DNA from: Chalara sp. BL73
Taxonomy: Eukaryota > Ascomycota > Leotiomycetes > Helotiales
NCBI GenBank assembly: GCA_918026815.1
Contig: CAKJVC010000141.1
Coordinates: forward strand, 1-37,545
Reading direction: 5' to 3'
Length of the DNA: 37,545 nt
Under the pieces are notes generated by a model. That model was given only the letters and a program-made list of their open reading frames with translations, ran no database searches and was not told the DNA's origin. Positions within the stretch are counted from its first letter, which is position 1, and each line of letters starts with the position of its first letter. The position numbers and the translations under genes are program-made. Shown here piece after piece: positions 10,055-20,369 of the stretch.

Positions 10055-13000
10055 CCACGAGGCCCAGTTTGGGTGGGTCCCAGCGACAACCCCAACGATC
10101 GTTGAGCGCCAACATCGTACAGCGCCCTACGCCAAATCGTACCCTCTCGCAGCAGTTCTCTCCCTCCTCGCCCGTGCGGAGGACCACCGGTGAGAGTTTT
10201 GGGGACCTGCCGTTCGAGGACGACGCTGCGCTGGGACGTTATGGAACCCTCCCGCAAAATGGCGGATCGCGCCTCAAGCTGGAGATATCGGGTGACTCGA
10301 GGAGTCCGCATCTCATCGAGAGCCCAAAACTGTCGGGCAATGCTACGCCGACGAGTGCCTGGAGGTTGGCGCCGCCCCCGCGCGGAAGACCGCAGCTTCA
10401 CTTTGATGTCCCGAGTGGCAGCCATTTGAGTCCGAGGGTGGCGGAAGGAGGGAATGCGGAGGCTGCCATTAAGCCGATGCCTTTGCCTGTGAGACCGGTG
10501 CAGCATACGAGATCTGTGATTGAGAAGGCGCGACCGGTGTCTGTTGCGAAGAAGGACGCGCGGCCGAAGCCGTATGTTTTAGACGCTCCATCAATTGCGC
10601 CTCATTATATGAGGCCAGGTACGTTGAATTCTTCATATCCTTTTTCCTGCGCTAATTCAAATAGGTGACGACCGTGAGAAGGATGAAAAATCAGGTGTTG
10701 TTGATTTCTTTCCCTGGACCGGAAAGCATCCTGAAGATCAATATACCGAAACCGCTATCCGCCATGGATACTACGATAAGTCGCAGATGTCGCAGAACGA
10801 GACTGGTGCTGGAAAGACAGCTATAAGCAAAGGGATCAAGGACAGAGGATCTAATCTCTCGGTCTTGTCGACTCTATTCACAACCATTCTCGAGCAACGA
10901 AGGTCTCATGGTCAGATCAAGACAAGCTCGACTTTCAAGCCTCCACCACGGGTTACTGTGGTAGACTACAAGAGAGAATTATGGTTGAAAGACTTGGCCA
11001 ACCCGACCATTTCGTTGCGACGGCTGAGCCGGTCCATCCCCCATGGGATACGCGGAAAGGTGCTCCTTGATCAGTCACTGAGCAAAAGCATCCCTATCGA
11101 CAGAGCTGTATGGCTGGCCAAATGTGTAGGGGCGAATGAGCTTAGGGCTTTCAGGAGGAAAGGTGCCGGCGGTACCATTGTCATGGGTGGCGAAGCTAAA
11201 TGGATTCGAGATTTTACGGTCTGTGTAGAACAGTTTGTGGAGAGTATTGTAAATTCTATTGGGGAGAAGGATTTTAAAGGCAAAATAAATTATGCGTAAG
11301 ACTTTCACAATTTATGGATGGCCTTGATGCTAACAAATTGGATATAGGGTTCGATTAGCGACTCACTTTCACGCTGAGCATCTTTTGGATCGCGAGCATT
11401 ATATGGAGTGGCTTGTAATATCTTTAGAGAATAGCCCTCAGGTCAAGTTACCTATCTGGTTGCTGGTTACTCAGATATATTGGAAAGACCTGTTGCGGCA
11501 CAGGAAATATGGGCGCCGCCTTTCGACGGCTCTAATGAATCACTTGGCTGAGGTCAGCCTTTCGTTATTTTTTTTGACTATACTTTGCTAACATTCACTA
11601 GACTTACACTTCTCCGGATAGTGATATTTTGGCTCCTCTCTCTGATCGACTAAAGAGCTTGGTGAAGGGAATCTTGGTGTCAAAACCAGAAAGCTTTGTA
11701 TCACCAAAGAATTGGCTTAAACAGAAAGACACCCTTGAGTCTATTTTGGCGGAGGAAGATCAACGATATTCCGCAGTAATCGAGTCAATAGAACGAAGAA
11801 ATCAACAACTTTCGGCTACAAACACCAGGAATGGCTCATCGACTCGGCGAACGCTCATTGGATTGCTTGACTCAACCTTGTCGCGGCCATTCCCCAAGGG
11901 GTTGGCCAAGAGATGTTGGAGCTTGGGCGAAGATAAAGGCATCCTCGTTCAGACAATTTTGGATTGGGCAACTTCGTATCACCGCCCTGGGATTGCCAAA
12001 ATCTACGTCGGGATAAGAATTCTTCGACAGTGGACCCGATATGGGGTTGATATCACGCATTCGATTCTCGAGTTTCTAGATTCCAAGGCTTGTGAAATCG
12101 GGTTCTTGGAGCAGGAGGAGACCGGCGATGAAGCAATCCGCAAAACCTGGCGTGACAAATATTTACTATACCATCTCATCTCTGAATTGGCACGTTCGGA
12201 TCACTTCTCGGTGGCAACATATCTCCAATGGCTCGTATCAAGAGGTGGACTCTACACAATACAGGATGTGGATAAGGACGGGCCATGCGCTACACGGCTG
12301 TTAGTGGAGCTTCCGACACATAACCTTAATGAGAGTGTACGCATTCTCCGTATGACCCTACTCAGACGTGTTGGTTATATGGTTGATGACGAAGGCGAAA
12401 ATATCAAAGAGGTTGAAATGTCTCTATCTGAGGCATTACCCGGAATGCCTGGAAACACAGACTTCCACCCTAAGACGAAAGATTATTCCGCTAAATATTA
12501 CGTTTATGAAGACTCCTACCATTCTAGCCGGAGTATCAAGTCCGAAATCGGCCTCTGGCTCAGACAGAAAGTCAAGATACAGATGCAACAACCAACAATC
12601 CCTCCACTAGATGACTGGGACGACTCTCCGGTGAGAGGCGGCACATCCGCAATCACTATATCGGACTTTAATACAATCCGACAATATCTCGAAAACAGCG
12701 AAGACTATTCAATGCTTGCCGATATCTTGAAAATTGTTACATGCTCGAACGAGCCAGAGATCCTAGCTTCATGTGCCGACACTCTTAATCTGCACATAGA
12801 TATCTTCTCAGCTATTGGGGCGTTGGATGACTTATTTGACACTCTTGTTGGTCGTCTGCGGGCTCTTAGCGAGGATGCTTCGTTTCCAAGAGTACTTCTG
12901 GCATCTATGTCGGATCTCGCAGCAAGGATTCCAGAGCAAGCTAATGTTGCACAACAGCTCGCACTAGAGCTCAATCGAAGTGATAGGACAGCTGTGGATG

Positions 13001-14733
13001 CTTGTTCACCCGTGTCTGATCACATGGCAGGGGTAATTCAAAACGCTGAAGTCGACTTTGTTGATGAAGTAGAGAAAATTCTCGCAAGCGGAAATAGTAT
13101 GGATCAAGCCACTCTGGAAAGACTGTTTCAGCGCATTATATCGCACTTAGAGGCATGCTGGAGCAAGTCATTTGAACAATATCGATCCTGTGCTTTCCTG
13201 CTTACAAGACTACGGACTTTTAGCACGCAGCAATACGATATTCTCATGACTTCTTGGGTCAGTAACTATCTCCAAAAGGATGACCGGCCTTTCATGATGG
13301 ATGTACTTGGTCCTCTCATAAGCTGGGGTTGCCTTGCGTTGAAAGATGTCGCTACTATCTGTGCATCAGCCTCCGGGGATACTATCTCTGCAAAATTAAG
13401 ATCAAACGAGATGCTTCAGCTACTCATAGTCTCTCAGCAGAATCAAAGCAACGCCATGACGCTCGAGGAGACATACCGTTTACGCATCAAGCAGAGTCAG
13501 TTACAAGTCGAACAGCCAACCGAGGTGCTACGTATCCTCCAGCGCGCATTTGAGGAGCCTGTGCATTTTGATGCCGTCTCTGAAGAAAATGAGTTCCGCA
13601 ATCTCGTACAGAGACTTGTCATCACGGAGACGGATTTGACAACTAAGACCCTGATCATGCCTTGTCTCCAAGCGACCGCTCCGGGAAGTCCTCAATCCCA
13701 GAATGTCTCCACGTTGGTGGATAAGCTCTTAACAGCAGACTTTTCTCTAACACGGCCAATCAGAATATCTGTGCAGAAGGTTCTCAGTCTAGCCGATGAC
13801 TTCACGTTACCCTTCTGTCTCTTGAAGCTTTCTTCCATGCTCAGCACAACTGAGAGCAATAGCGCAAACTCTGAGGGGGGCGTGTCAAGCCATGTACAAG
13901 CATTTGATCGAGCTATTGAGATGGCCGTTGCGACGGGAAATACGACTTGGACATGTATTGTCCCTTTACTCGACATATCAATTGCTCAACACCTTCGATC
14001 TCGGGCTGAAACGCAATTCCTTTCGCTATTTCCTTCACCAAAGACTACAGACGGGATAATAAACATGCCAGAGCGTGTAAAGCAGGCAGAGAACCTCCTC
14101 TACATAATCGAAGCCACGGCGTATAGCATCTTGATGCCACCACCAAATAGCACCTTATCATCCGAAATGGTCACAACGTTCAACAACACCTGGCAGCTCA
14201 TCTCCATCGTCAATATCCACAATACAGAACTCAAGGAAGTCATGCTCCACAAATGGTTGCCGCTCTTGCTTTCTTTTGCGACGATTCATTCCTCGGCCTT
14301 TGAGCTAAACAAGGCAGGAAATGAGAGTAGAGCCCGCACGCTCCTTGCTCTTGCGGCCATTATTCTCGAACTTCAGGCTTTAGAGCCTATGGCACCTGTC
14401 ATCAGCGCCATGATTGAGCGGGCGTTCGATCTTGGGCTGCAGCTTGTCGATCTCCTTCCTGATGATATGCGACAGCAATGTATACGCGGCCTGCGCGACA
14501 CGACCTCGGACCCTAGAATTGCGTACCTTTTTAGTATAGCCCCGAACCCTAGCGGCTGGTTAGTGTTAAGCCAAAAGGAGAAGGCTATGGGGGCGAATGG
14601 ACAAGTGGAGGAAAAAGAGAAGCTGACACAATTCCCATTAAAGAGGTGGGAGATGCTGGGGGACCCAACACCAGTTATCGGGGTGAACGATACGAGTATT
14701 AGCTTAACGCTTTTTGGTGCAGGACGTGGATGA
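10051..14733 (+). CDS. SRB8: Mediator complex subunit 12 (Srb8)
   Basis: Subunit of the nuclear Mediator CDK8 kinase module (Med12, Med13, CycC, Cdk8), where it activates Cdk8 and links regulators to RNA polymerase II. Four exons: 10051-10618, 10665-11295, 11348-11552 and 11602-14733. Introns are 46, 52 and 49 nt, all GT-AG with CTAAT/CTAAC-type branch points. The spliced protein is 1511 aa, in the usual range for filamentous fungi. Residues 1-190 are a disordered Ser/Pro/Arg-rich leader. The conserved VDFFPWTGKHPEDQ follows near residue 200, then the Med12 domain (KPPPRVTVVDYKRELWLKDL onwards) at about 281-350. The motif THFHAEHLLDREHYMEWLV follows near 405. The remaining 1000 residues are the helical repeat region. 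No defect was seen. The start at 10051 matches family N-termini. Confidence 0.95.
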
Positions 14734-15911
14734 TACCCATTTTATAGAAAGGAATTGGATATAATTTTGGTTAAGCTCTGATAGAGCCTATTATCGTAAA
14801 GTTTAAGAGCGAAGTTCGAAGTATATATTGGGAATTTTGACATTGGAATATGGATGGAAGGGAGAATGAGGGTTATGATATGATGTAACGATACCTTGGA
14901 ATGATGGAATGAAGAATACAAGGCTGATGTTATGATATCCAATGTGACTCTTCAGATATTTATTCCCTACTTGATCTGGGATGGTGATCACTACAACCAA
15001 TTCGAGAGTACGAGAAAATACTGCAGGTATTGCCATGCATAAAGCAGCTTGTCATAAAGAAAGATTCACATTTAGCCTCAGATCTGACATCTTTCCCCAG
15101 GATATAGCTCGCCCATGATTCAACTGAATGGCAAAGCATTGCAAAGACCACCTCCTGCTCGCAACCGCCTTTTGGCCGAGATCAAAAGCGCATGTGACCC
15201 CCCCTTGCCCAACGCATCCGGGGCGAAGAGAATCCATCCCATACTCGATCCCGCGCCCATCCCCAGGCCGAAATAGAATAGCCGGGCCCGCACACAGGCA
15301 CCCCAGAGCCGGTCGCCCGTCGCGATCCCAGCAAGGGGCATCAAAGGCGCGATATGTACGTGGCTATGAGCAGCCTCCCATCCGCCCCCCTTCCGCCGGC
15401 ATCGCCCAGAACCCACGCCCAGAAACCGCGGGCACCTGCCCGGCAAGCCGCCCAAGCGCAAACCCACCGCTCGCAAGCGCCTGCCGGGTTTCGGGCTTGC
15501 CGCGGCGAGGGAGGTGAAGAGGAGGAGATGTGGTGGGGGTGGGTGTTTGATGGAGATGGCGGGGGTGGAAGGTCTTTGAGCGCGTGGGTTTGGTTTGATG
15601 GTAGGGTAGGTAAACTTCGCACGTCGAACAGCGGTTTCGTTGCTATTTGGCTATGCTTCCGCGAGTCAGGAGGGATATGTGTTGCGATGTCTTGTGCTAT
15701 GGCATGGTCGATCAACTGGTTTGGATCTGAGAACACTTCCGCATTTCGAAATATATCATCAGGTTTCTGGAAATCATTTATTCTCGTAATACAGAGCAAC
15801 GAACCGCTTGCCATTTTCCAGGCTTCCGCGTATGGTTTTTTGCGGTATGGTAAGTATGCCCATCTATTCCATCCGTGAACGCCCACCTAACAATACACCT
15901 GTACAAGTACA
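14734..15911. other. intergenic region between convergent MED12 and SF3A1
   Basis: About 1.2 kb. The part 15130-15560 is GC-rich and open in several frames on both strands. The minus-strand reading near 15150-15350 contains a glycine-zipper-like FGLGMGAGSSMGWILF, and another frame starts MASGSLLCITRIN near 15813. These could be ends of one small spliced gene on the minus strand, but no consistent exon chain was found, so no gene is called. Confidence 0.4.
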
Positions 15912-17609
15912 TTAATTCCTATTCCCTCCAAACTTTTGATGTAGCGCTCGGATCTGCTCCTCCACATTAACGTTCTGCATCATATCGATCCTTCTATCAC
16001 CCTTCTCAACTGGATTGCCGTCGTAGCTCGTCGCTGCCTTCTTCCTCCGTGCGGCTTCTTCTTCCGTGATAGGTTGACCCGTAACACCATCAAACAGATC
16101 GCTTCGCTGACTTGCCAATCGCTTGAGGTTATTTGCGACATCTTGCGTGGACAGGTTAGTAGATGCATAGCGGCTGTCTGCCTTGGCCTTCTGCTCTTTC
16201 CAACGAGGGTCGAGGAGCTCAACTGCGATAATGGTTAGCATATGTTTTTCATATGGACTTTTGGTTAACTTACTTCGCATGTGCTCATCGAGCTCGCTGG
16301 CGGGCATTTTGGTGTTACAGTTCGGGCAGATGACAATGTTGGCTTTGTTAGCCCGCTGCAGAGCCAACGGAACGTAATTCTCTTTAATCTTCATCGGGGC
16401 CGCTCCGCCCTTTGCTTCTGCCTGCGCCTGTTGAGCACGCTGTCTAGCTTCAGTTCTTTCCCTAATTCTCTGCTCCTCCTCCTCCTCTTCTTCTGTCTTC
16501 TTTCGGGTATCTTGGTAGGATGGTTGGTAAGTGGGTTGAGGGACTGGTGGTGGCGCCATTTGTTGTGGTTGTTGGTTATACGAATTATAAAAATCGGTAT
16601 CTTCTGGCATAGCTTCCTCAATACGGAAGTTCGAGCCAATGGACATGGCAGCCTTTTGGTCTAGGGACGCGAATTGCAAGTCGGACTTCGTCGTTGGTGG
16701 AGGAAGGTTGGCATGGTCATCTGCTTCCGTGAAGACTACAGTCTCTGCTACAACAAAATCATGCCAGTCAATTTGAGCATATGTCAACCTTTCTTTCTCG
16801 GCCTCCTCTTCTTTCTTCTGCTTTTGTTGATCCTGGAACTGAAACCATTCCGCGCGTTGCTTTGCTCGACCTAGGACATGAAATTTATTGTCAACACTGG
16901 CTTGCAATTCTTGTATCCTTTGCTGCTGCAGCTTGCCACCCTCGCCATCGATGCCACTTGCTCTCAGAAGTGCGGTATATTGATCGATGAGCCTCTGAAA
17001 GAAGCTATGTAAACTATGGTTCGGCCGTAAGAAATCGAACTGATAGTTGCCTGTCTCTCTCTGGGACAGCGTCGTCATGAACTGCCGTCCGTTCTTTGCG
17101 ACAAACAGTGCTGTCAACTTCACAATTTCGAGATCTTTTGCGCTGATATTCGGCATCCTTGCTGAGAAATGGAACTCTGGGGGTTCAGGAGGACCTCTGG
17201 GTTTCTCAGCTTCAGCAGCAGCTTCTCCAGCTCGTCCAGCAGCCACTGCAGTTCCACGCCCTTCTCTGATCTCGCTCAGTCGCCATATGTAATATGCATG
17301 ATACGAATCGTTCTCGCTAAGGAAAGAAAACTTTGGGTTGTGCTGTTCCTTGTCTCGAATGCGATCTATTCCCATTAGCCCGAGAACAACACTATTGTAA
17401 GCGCGTTTACCTTCAAATATTGCGCCATTTCTAGCCACATAGCCTGCTGTTTTTTCAAGAATAGCTGCGAAGTTGTTAGTTGATACCGTCTTAAGCATAA
17501 ATTTTGGTGACGCACCTTTGATTTCTTTTGGAGGCAAAACCACACCCGCTGGAGCCTTAATCTCCTCAAGTGCCGCTAGAGCATCGCCGTTCGTTGCTAA
17601 TGGAGCCAT
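15912..17609 (-). CDS. SF3A1: Splicing factor 3A subunit 1 (SF3a120/Prp21 family)
   Basis: Component of SF3a in the nuclear U2 snRNP, needed for prespliceosome assembly. Four exons: 17609-17516, 17464-17411, 17365-16274 and 16222-15912. Introns of 51, 45 and 51 nt have GTGCGT, GTAAAC and GTAAGT donors with CTAAC/CTAAT branch points. All three are multiples of three without stops, so the unspliced frame is open throughout (565 codons). The spliced form is 516 aa. Splicing restores family motifs: EKTAGYVARNGAIFEDRIRDK in SURP1 (first 20 residues shown by splicing at intron 2), and EHMRIELLDPRWKEQ at intron 3. SURP2 contains VAKNGRQFMTTLSQRE and FDFLRPNHSLHSFF. Mid-protein lies a CPNCNTKMPASELDEHMR zinc-binding-like motif. 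Like many fungal members it lacks an obvious C-terminal ubiquitin-like domain. Confidence 0.95.
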   Translation of the reverse strand: MAPLATNGDALAALEEIKAPAGVVLPPKEIKGASPKFMLKTVSTNNFAAILEKTAGYVARNGAIFEGKRAYNSVVLGLMGIDRIRDKEQHNPKFSFLSENDSYHAYYIWRLSEIREGRGTAVAAGRAGEAAAEAEKPRGPPEPPEFHFSARMPNISAKDLEIVKLTALFVAKNGRQFMTTLSQRETGNYQFDFLRPNHSLHSFFQRLIDQYTALLRASGIDGEGGKLQQQRIQELQASVDNKFHVLGRAKQRAEWFQFQDQQKQKKEEEAEKERLTYAQIDWHDFVVAETVVFTEADDHANLPPPTTKSDLQFASLDQKAAMSIGSNFRIEEAMPEDTDFYNSYNQQPQQMAPPPVPQPTYQPSYQDTRKKTEEEEEEEQRIRERTEARQRAQQAQAEAKGGAAPMKIKENYVPLALQRANKANIVICPNCNTKMPASELDEHMRSKLTKSPYEKHMLTIIAVELLDPRWKEQKAKADSRYASTNLSTQDVANNLKRLASQRSDLFDGVTGQPITEEEAARRKKAATSYDGNPVEKGDRRIDMMQNVNVEEQIRALHQKFGGNRN

Positions 17610-18136
17610 ACTCGAATAATCCAGTAAGACGTCTTATGCGTGGAGTTGATTTGGTTAAAAGCCAGGCAACGTGCTGTCAAGCTCATCGCGTGAGAGAAAT
17701 CAGCCTTGCCAAGCCCAGCAGATCCCAGCCAATCAAAATGGATGAGGCTCGATTGATGAATCAATGTATTGAAATGACATACATTTGAGTTAAAAATGCC
17801 CATTTTGCTCCTCTTTACAGTATTAGACTCGATTGTATATTTTTCTTCTTGAAGATCACGATTCTGTAGCTAATTGCAAGATAAACTTTGGTTGCGTACA
17901 TGTGATACTAACATTTCCAGTTTTCTCTATTTATCTATATTATCACATCTCTTCATGAGCGAGCATTTGCTCATATCCACCGCCCAGTTAACTAACCAGG
18001 CAATCCTAAAAAAAAAAAAAACCCTGGTATCTGATATGCCCGAACGCCTCCGCCGGGTTCTTACATACCTCCACGCCCAGAACTCCCTTCCCGTTCCCAT
18101 GCATATAGATATTACAATACAATTAGCTGACTGCAA
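17610..18136. other. SF3A1 promoter and SEC2 3' region
   Basis: About 530 bp between the SF3A1 start and the SEC2 stop, both on the minus strand. Contains an A14 run at 18008-18021. No coding signal was seen. Confidence 0.6.
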
Positions 18137-20369
18137 TCAGTCGAAAGACCCTGGAATAGTTATAGAAAGGCGCTTCACGGCGTCAGCTTCCCCACCCGAA
18201 GGTGAGCTCCCTTGTGGCGAAGCCGTTAACTGGGTCGACAGTCTGCTTGAGTCGTGACCATTAGATGATGATTCCGAGACTAATATAGTCTCGTGATTAT
18301 TGGTAGGTATCTCTGTGACTTTCGGTTCATCTGAATGTGTACTAAGAACCGGAATATGCGCCTGCTCCGAATCCTCTACATTGCTGCTTGGATCGATGAC
18401 CTCGCTGCTTCGCTTGGTGCTCTGGTTTGGTGTTTGTTCTACCGATGTCGTCACATCTTTTGGTTTGATCTCACCCGTTTGTTTTAATTCCTCACTCAGT
18501 TTCCTCTCCTCCTCTTTACGCATATCTTCACTGTCGCGAGGGCTCTTCGACAATTCGCCATTCGGTTGATGAATGACAGGAACCACTCCACCGCCAATTC
18601 GGGCCCAGAACATCTGCTCTCTCAATCTGACACTCTCTTCCCAGGCTGCTTTCTCTGACTCCTCGTCATCTGCCCTCCAATGTCCATCCTTCAAAATCCG
18701 AAGAAAGCCCAAGAAGTCACACGTGGATCGTACACGGCCTAGACAGTATTTGCATAAGGGATATCGCTGCGCATTTTCGTTCTCACTTGTTCGAAATCGA
18801 TGGCTTCGAGAGTGCGCAGAGTCCTTTCTTATCTCTCCGCATAATGAACATGCATACAAGTGAGGTTTTGTAGATGTAGGCATAGGGTCCACAATAAGTG
18901 TTCCATCACAAACCGAATTCAGGACAGTTCTTCGAGCCAACCAAGATAGGCCAGGGGCAGTGTCAAGTCTTAGCGTAGGCTCAATGTCTTCAGCGAGTGA
19001 TCTTTTGTAAAATTTGGTCTCCTTGAGAGGGGTGAGAGAGTTAGGGCCATTTTGTGAACCGGCACTGACAGATGAGGCAGGTGTTGTTGGCGTCACTGGA
19101 CTTGATCCGAGTGTTCCAGCCGTACCAAGAGAGGACGTAGATCCGTTTGTAGGATGAGCGCTTGAGGATGCATAACCTCCCAAACCAAGTCCCAAACCTA
19201 TTGACCCATATGAGCCACTGGATGTTCTGCTTCCTATTACATTCTTTGACATCTTCAGAAGCGCTGTGAAATCTTCGTACGCCGAGAGATCTGTTCTAAG
19301 AACTGTGTGCAGCAGATGGGTGAAACTAGTCGGATATGTAGGAGAAATTGTCTCCTGTGCAGATGTAGATTGAAGAGCGTATGCATCTTCCGATGTTTCG
19401 TCCTTGCTGTCAAATTTACTGAGCCCCGGTGTTGATGGCGCTGTGGGATTTGTTTGATCGTCTCTGTCAGCAGTCATCTGCTCCATAACTTGCTTCAATT
19501 CCGCAAGTTGCTCTTGATGGGATTTGAGTAGACTATCCGTGTCTGCGAGCTGCGTTTTTAGTTGCTCGTTTCGTTTCTGGACGATGTCATACTCCTTTTG
19601 TGCCTCTTCTCTTGCCGATATGACCATCTGGATTGTTAGCAAACGAATTTCCAGATTCACAAGGATTGCCTACCTTGTTGGCTTCCTCAAAGAGCGCTGT
19701 AGTTAGATTCTCGAGCTCGAGCTCTATCGCCTTCTTGTCCTTTTCCACTTCTTTGCGCTTCTTCCTCTCCTCTCCAAGATCCAGAATAAGCTTATTCTTC
19801 TCGGATTCCGCGCTTGACTTCTGGATTAGAATTCCCCGCGCCAAAAGGCCAGCATGCTCTTGAGTTTGCTGCTCAAGCTGCCTACATCGTTCTCGGGATG
19901 CTTCGAGTTCGTGACGCGTAGCAGAGAGTGTATCGTCAAGGTTTGTTTGGTGGTTTATCGCGTTAATAAGCTTATTACTAAGTGTAGCGACTTCATTACT
20001 CAGGTCTGGGTGCTGTGAGGGCGAGGATGGGCTATTATCGTTGGCAGGCGACATGGTTCTACTTCGAGGATCTGGGAGTGTGCTGAGATTCCCGTCTTCA
20101 TCATCATAACGCCGGGGCGTATGCAGAGGGGACCCTCCCGACACCACGGCCAAAGTATGCAACGCGGAAGAAGAAATTGACTTGGATACGGGTCTAGGAG
20201 TAGCGGAAGGGGGCGCCTTGCTGTGCGAGTATGATTCTGTTCGTATATGCTTCGGGCCGGGATAATTATGGTTATTCCACCCTGTGACAGGTATAAAGCT
20301 AAATTTCAGAGAGCGTTAGTGACAATATTCCATATGTCTGGTGAAGTGGGCGGGACCATACTCGGCCAT
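18137..20369 (-). CDS. SEC2: Rab guanine nucleotide exchange factor Sec2
   Basis: Activates the Sec4/Rab8-type GTPase on secretory vesicles for polarised exocytosis. Three exons: 20369-20362 (8 nt, ATGGCCGA), 20298-19674 and 19627-18137. Introns are 63 nt (GTATGG, branch CTAAC, TTTAG) and 46 nt (GTAGGC to CCAG). The product is 707 aa. Residues about 100-270 are a long coiled coil, the Sec2 GEF domain, with KRKEVEKDKKAIELELENLT and the conserved LFEEANKMV across intron 2. Middle residues are Ser/Gly/Thr-rich and disordered. A conserved downstream block begins YACSLCGEI (Cys 471, 474) and includes CKYC (503, 506), a possible zinc site, then MFWARIGG. The C-terminal tail is low complexity. The micro-exon start was chosen because the exon 2 frame has no ATG for a long way and the splice sites fit well. 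Confidence 0.92.

Noticed and set aside
15341..15886. Large overlapping ORFs on both strands between MED12 and SF3A1
   Set aside because: The local GC-rich sequence keeps several frames open at once, and no consistent exon chain was found.
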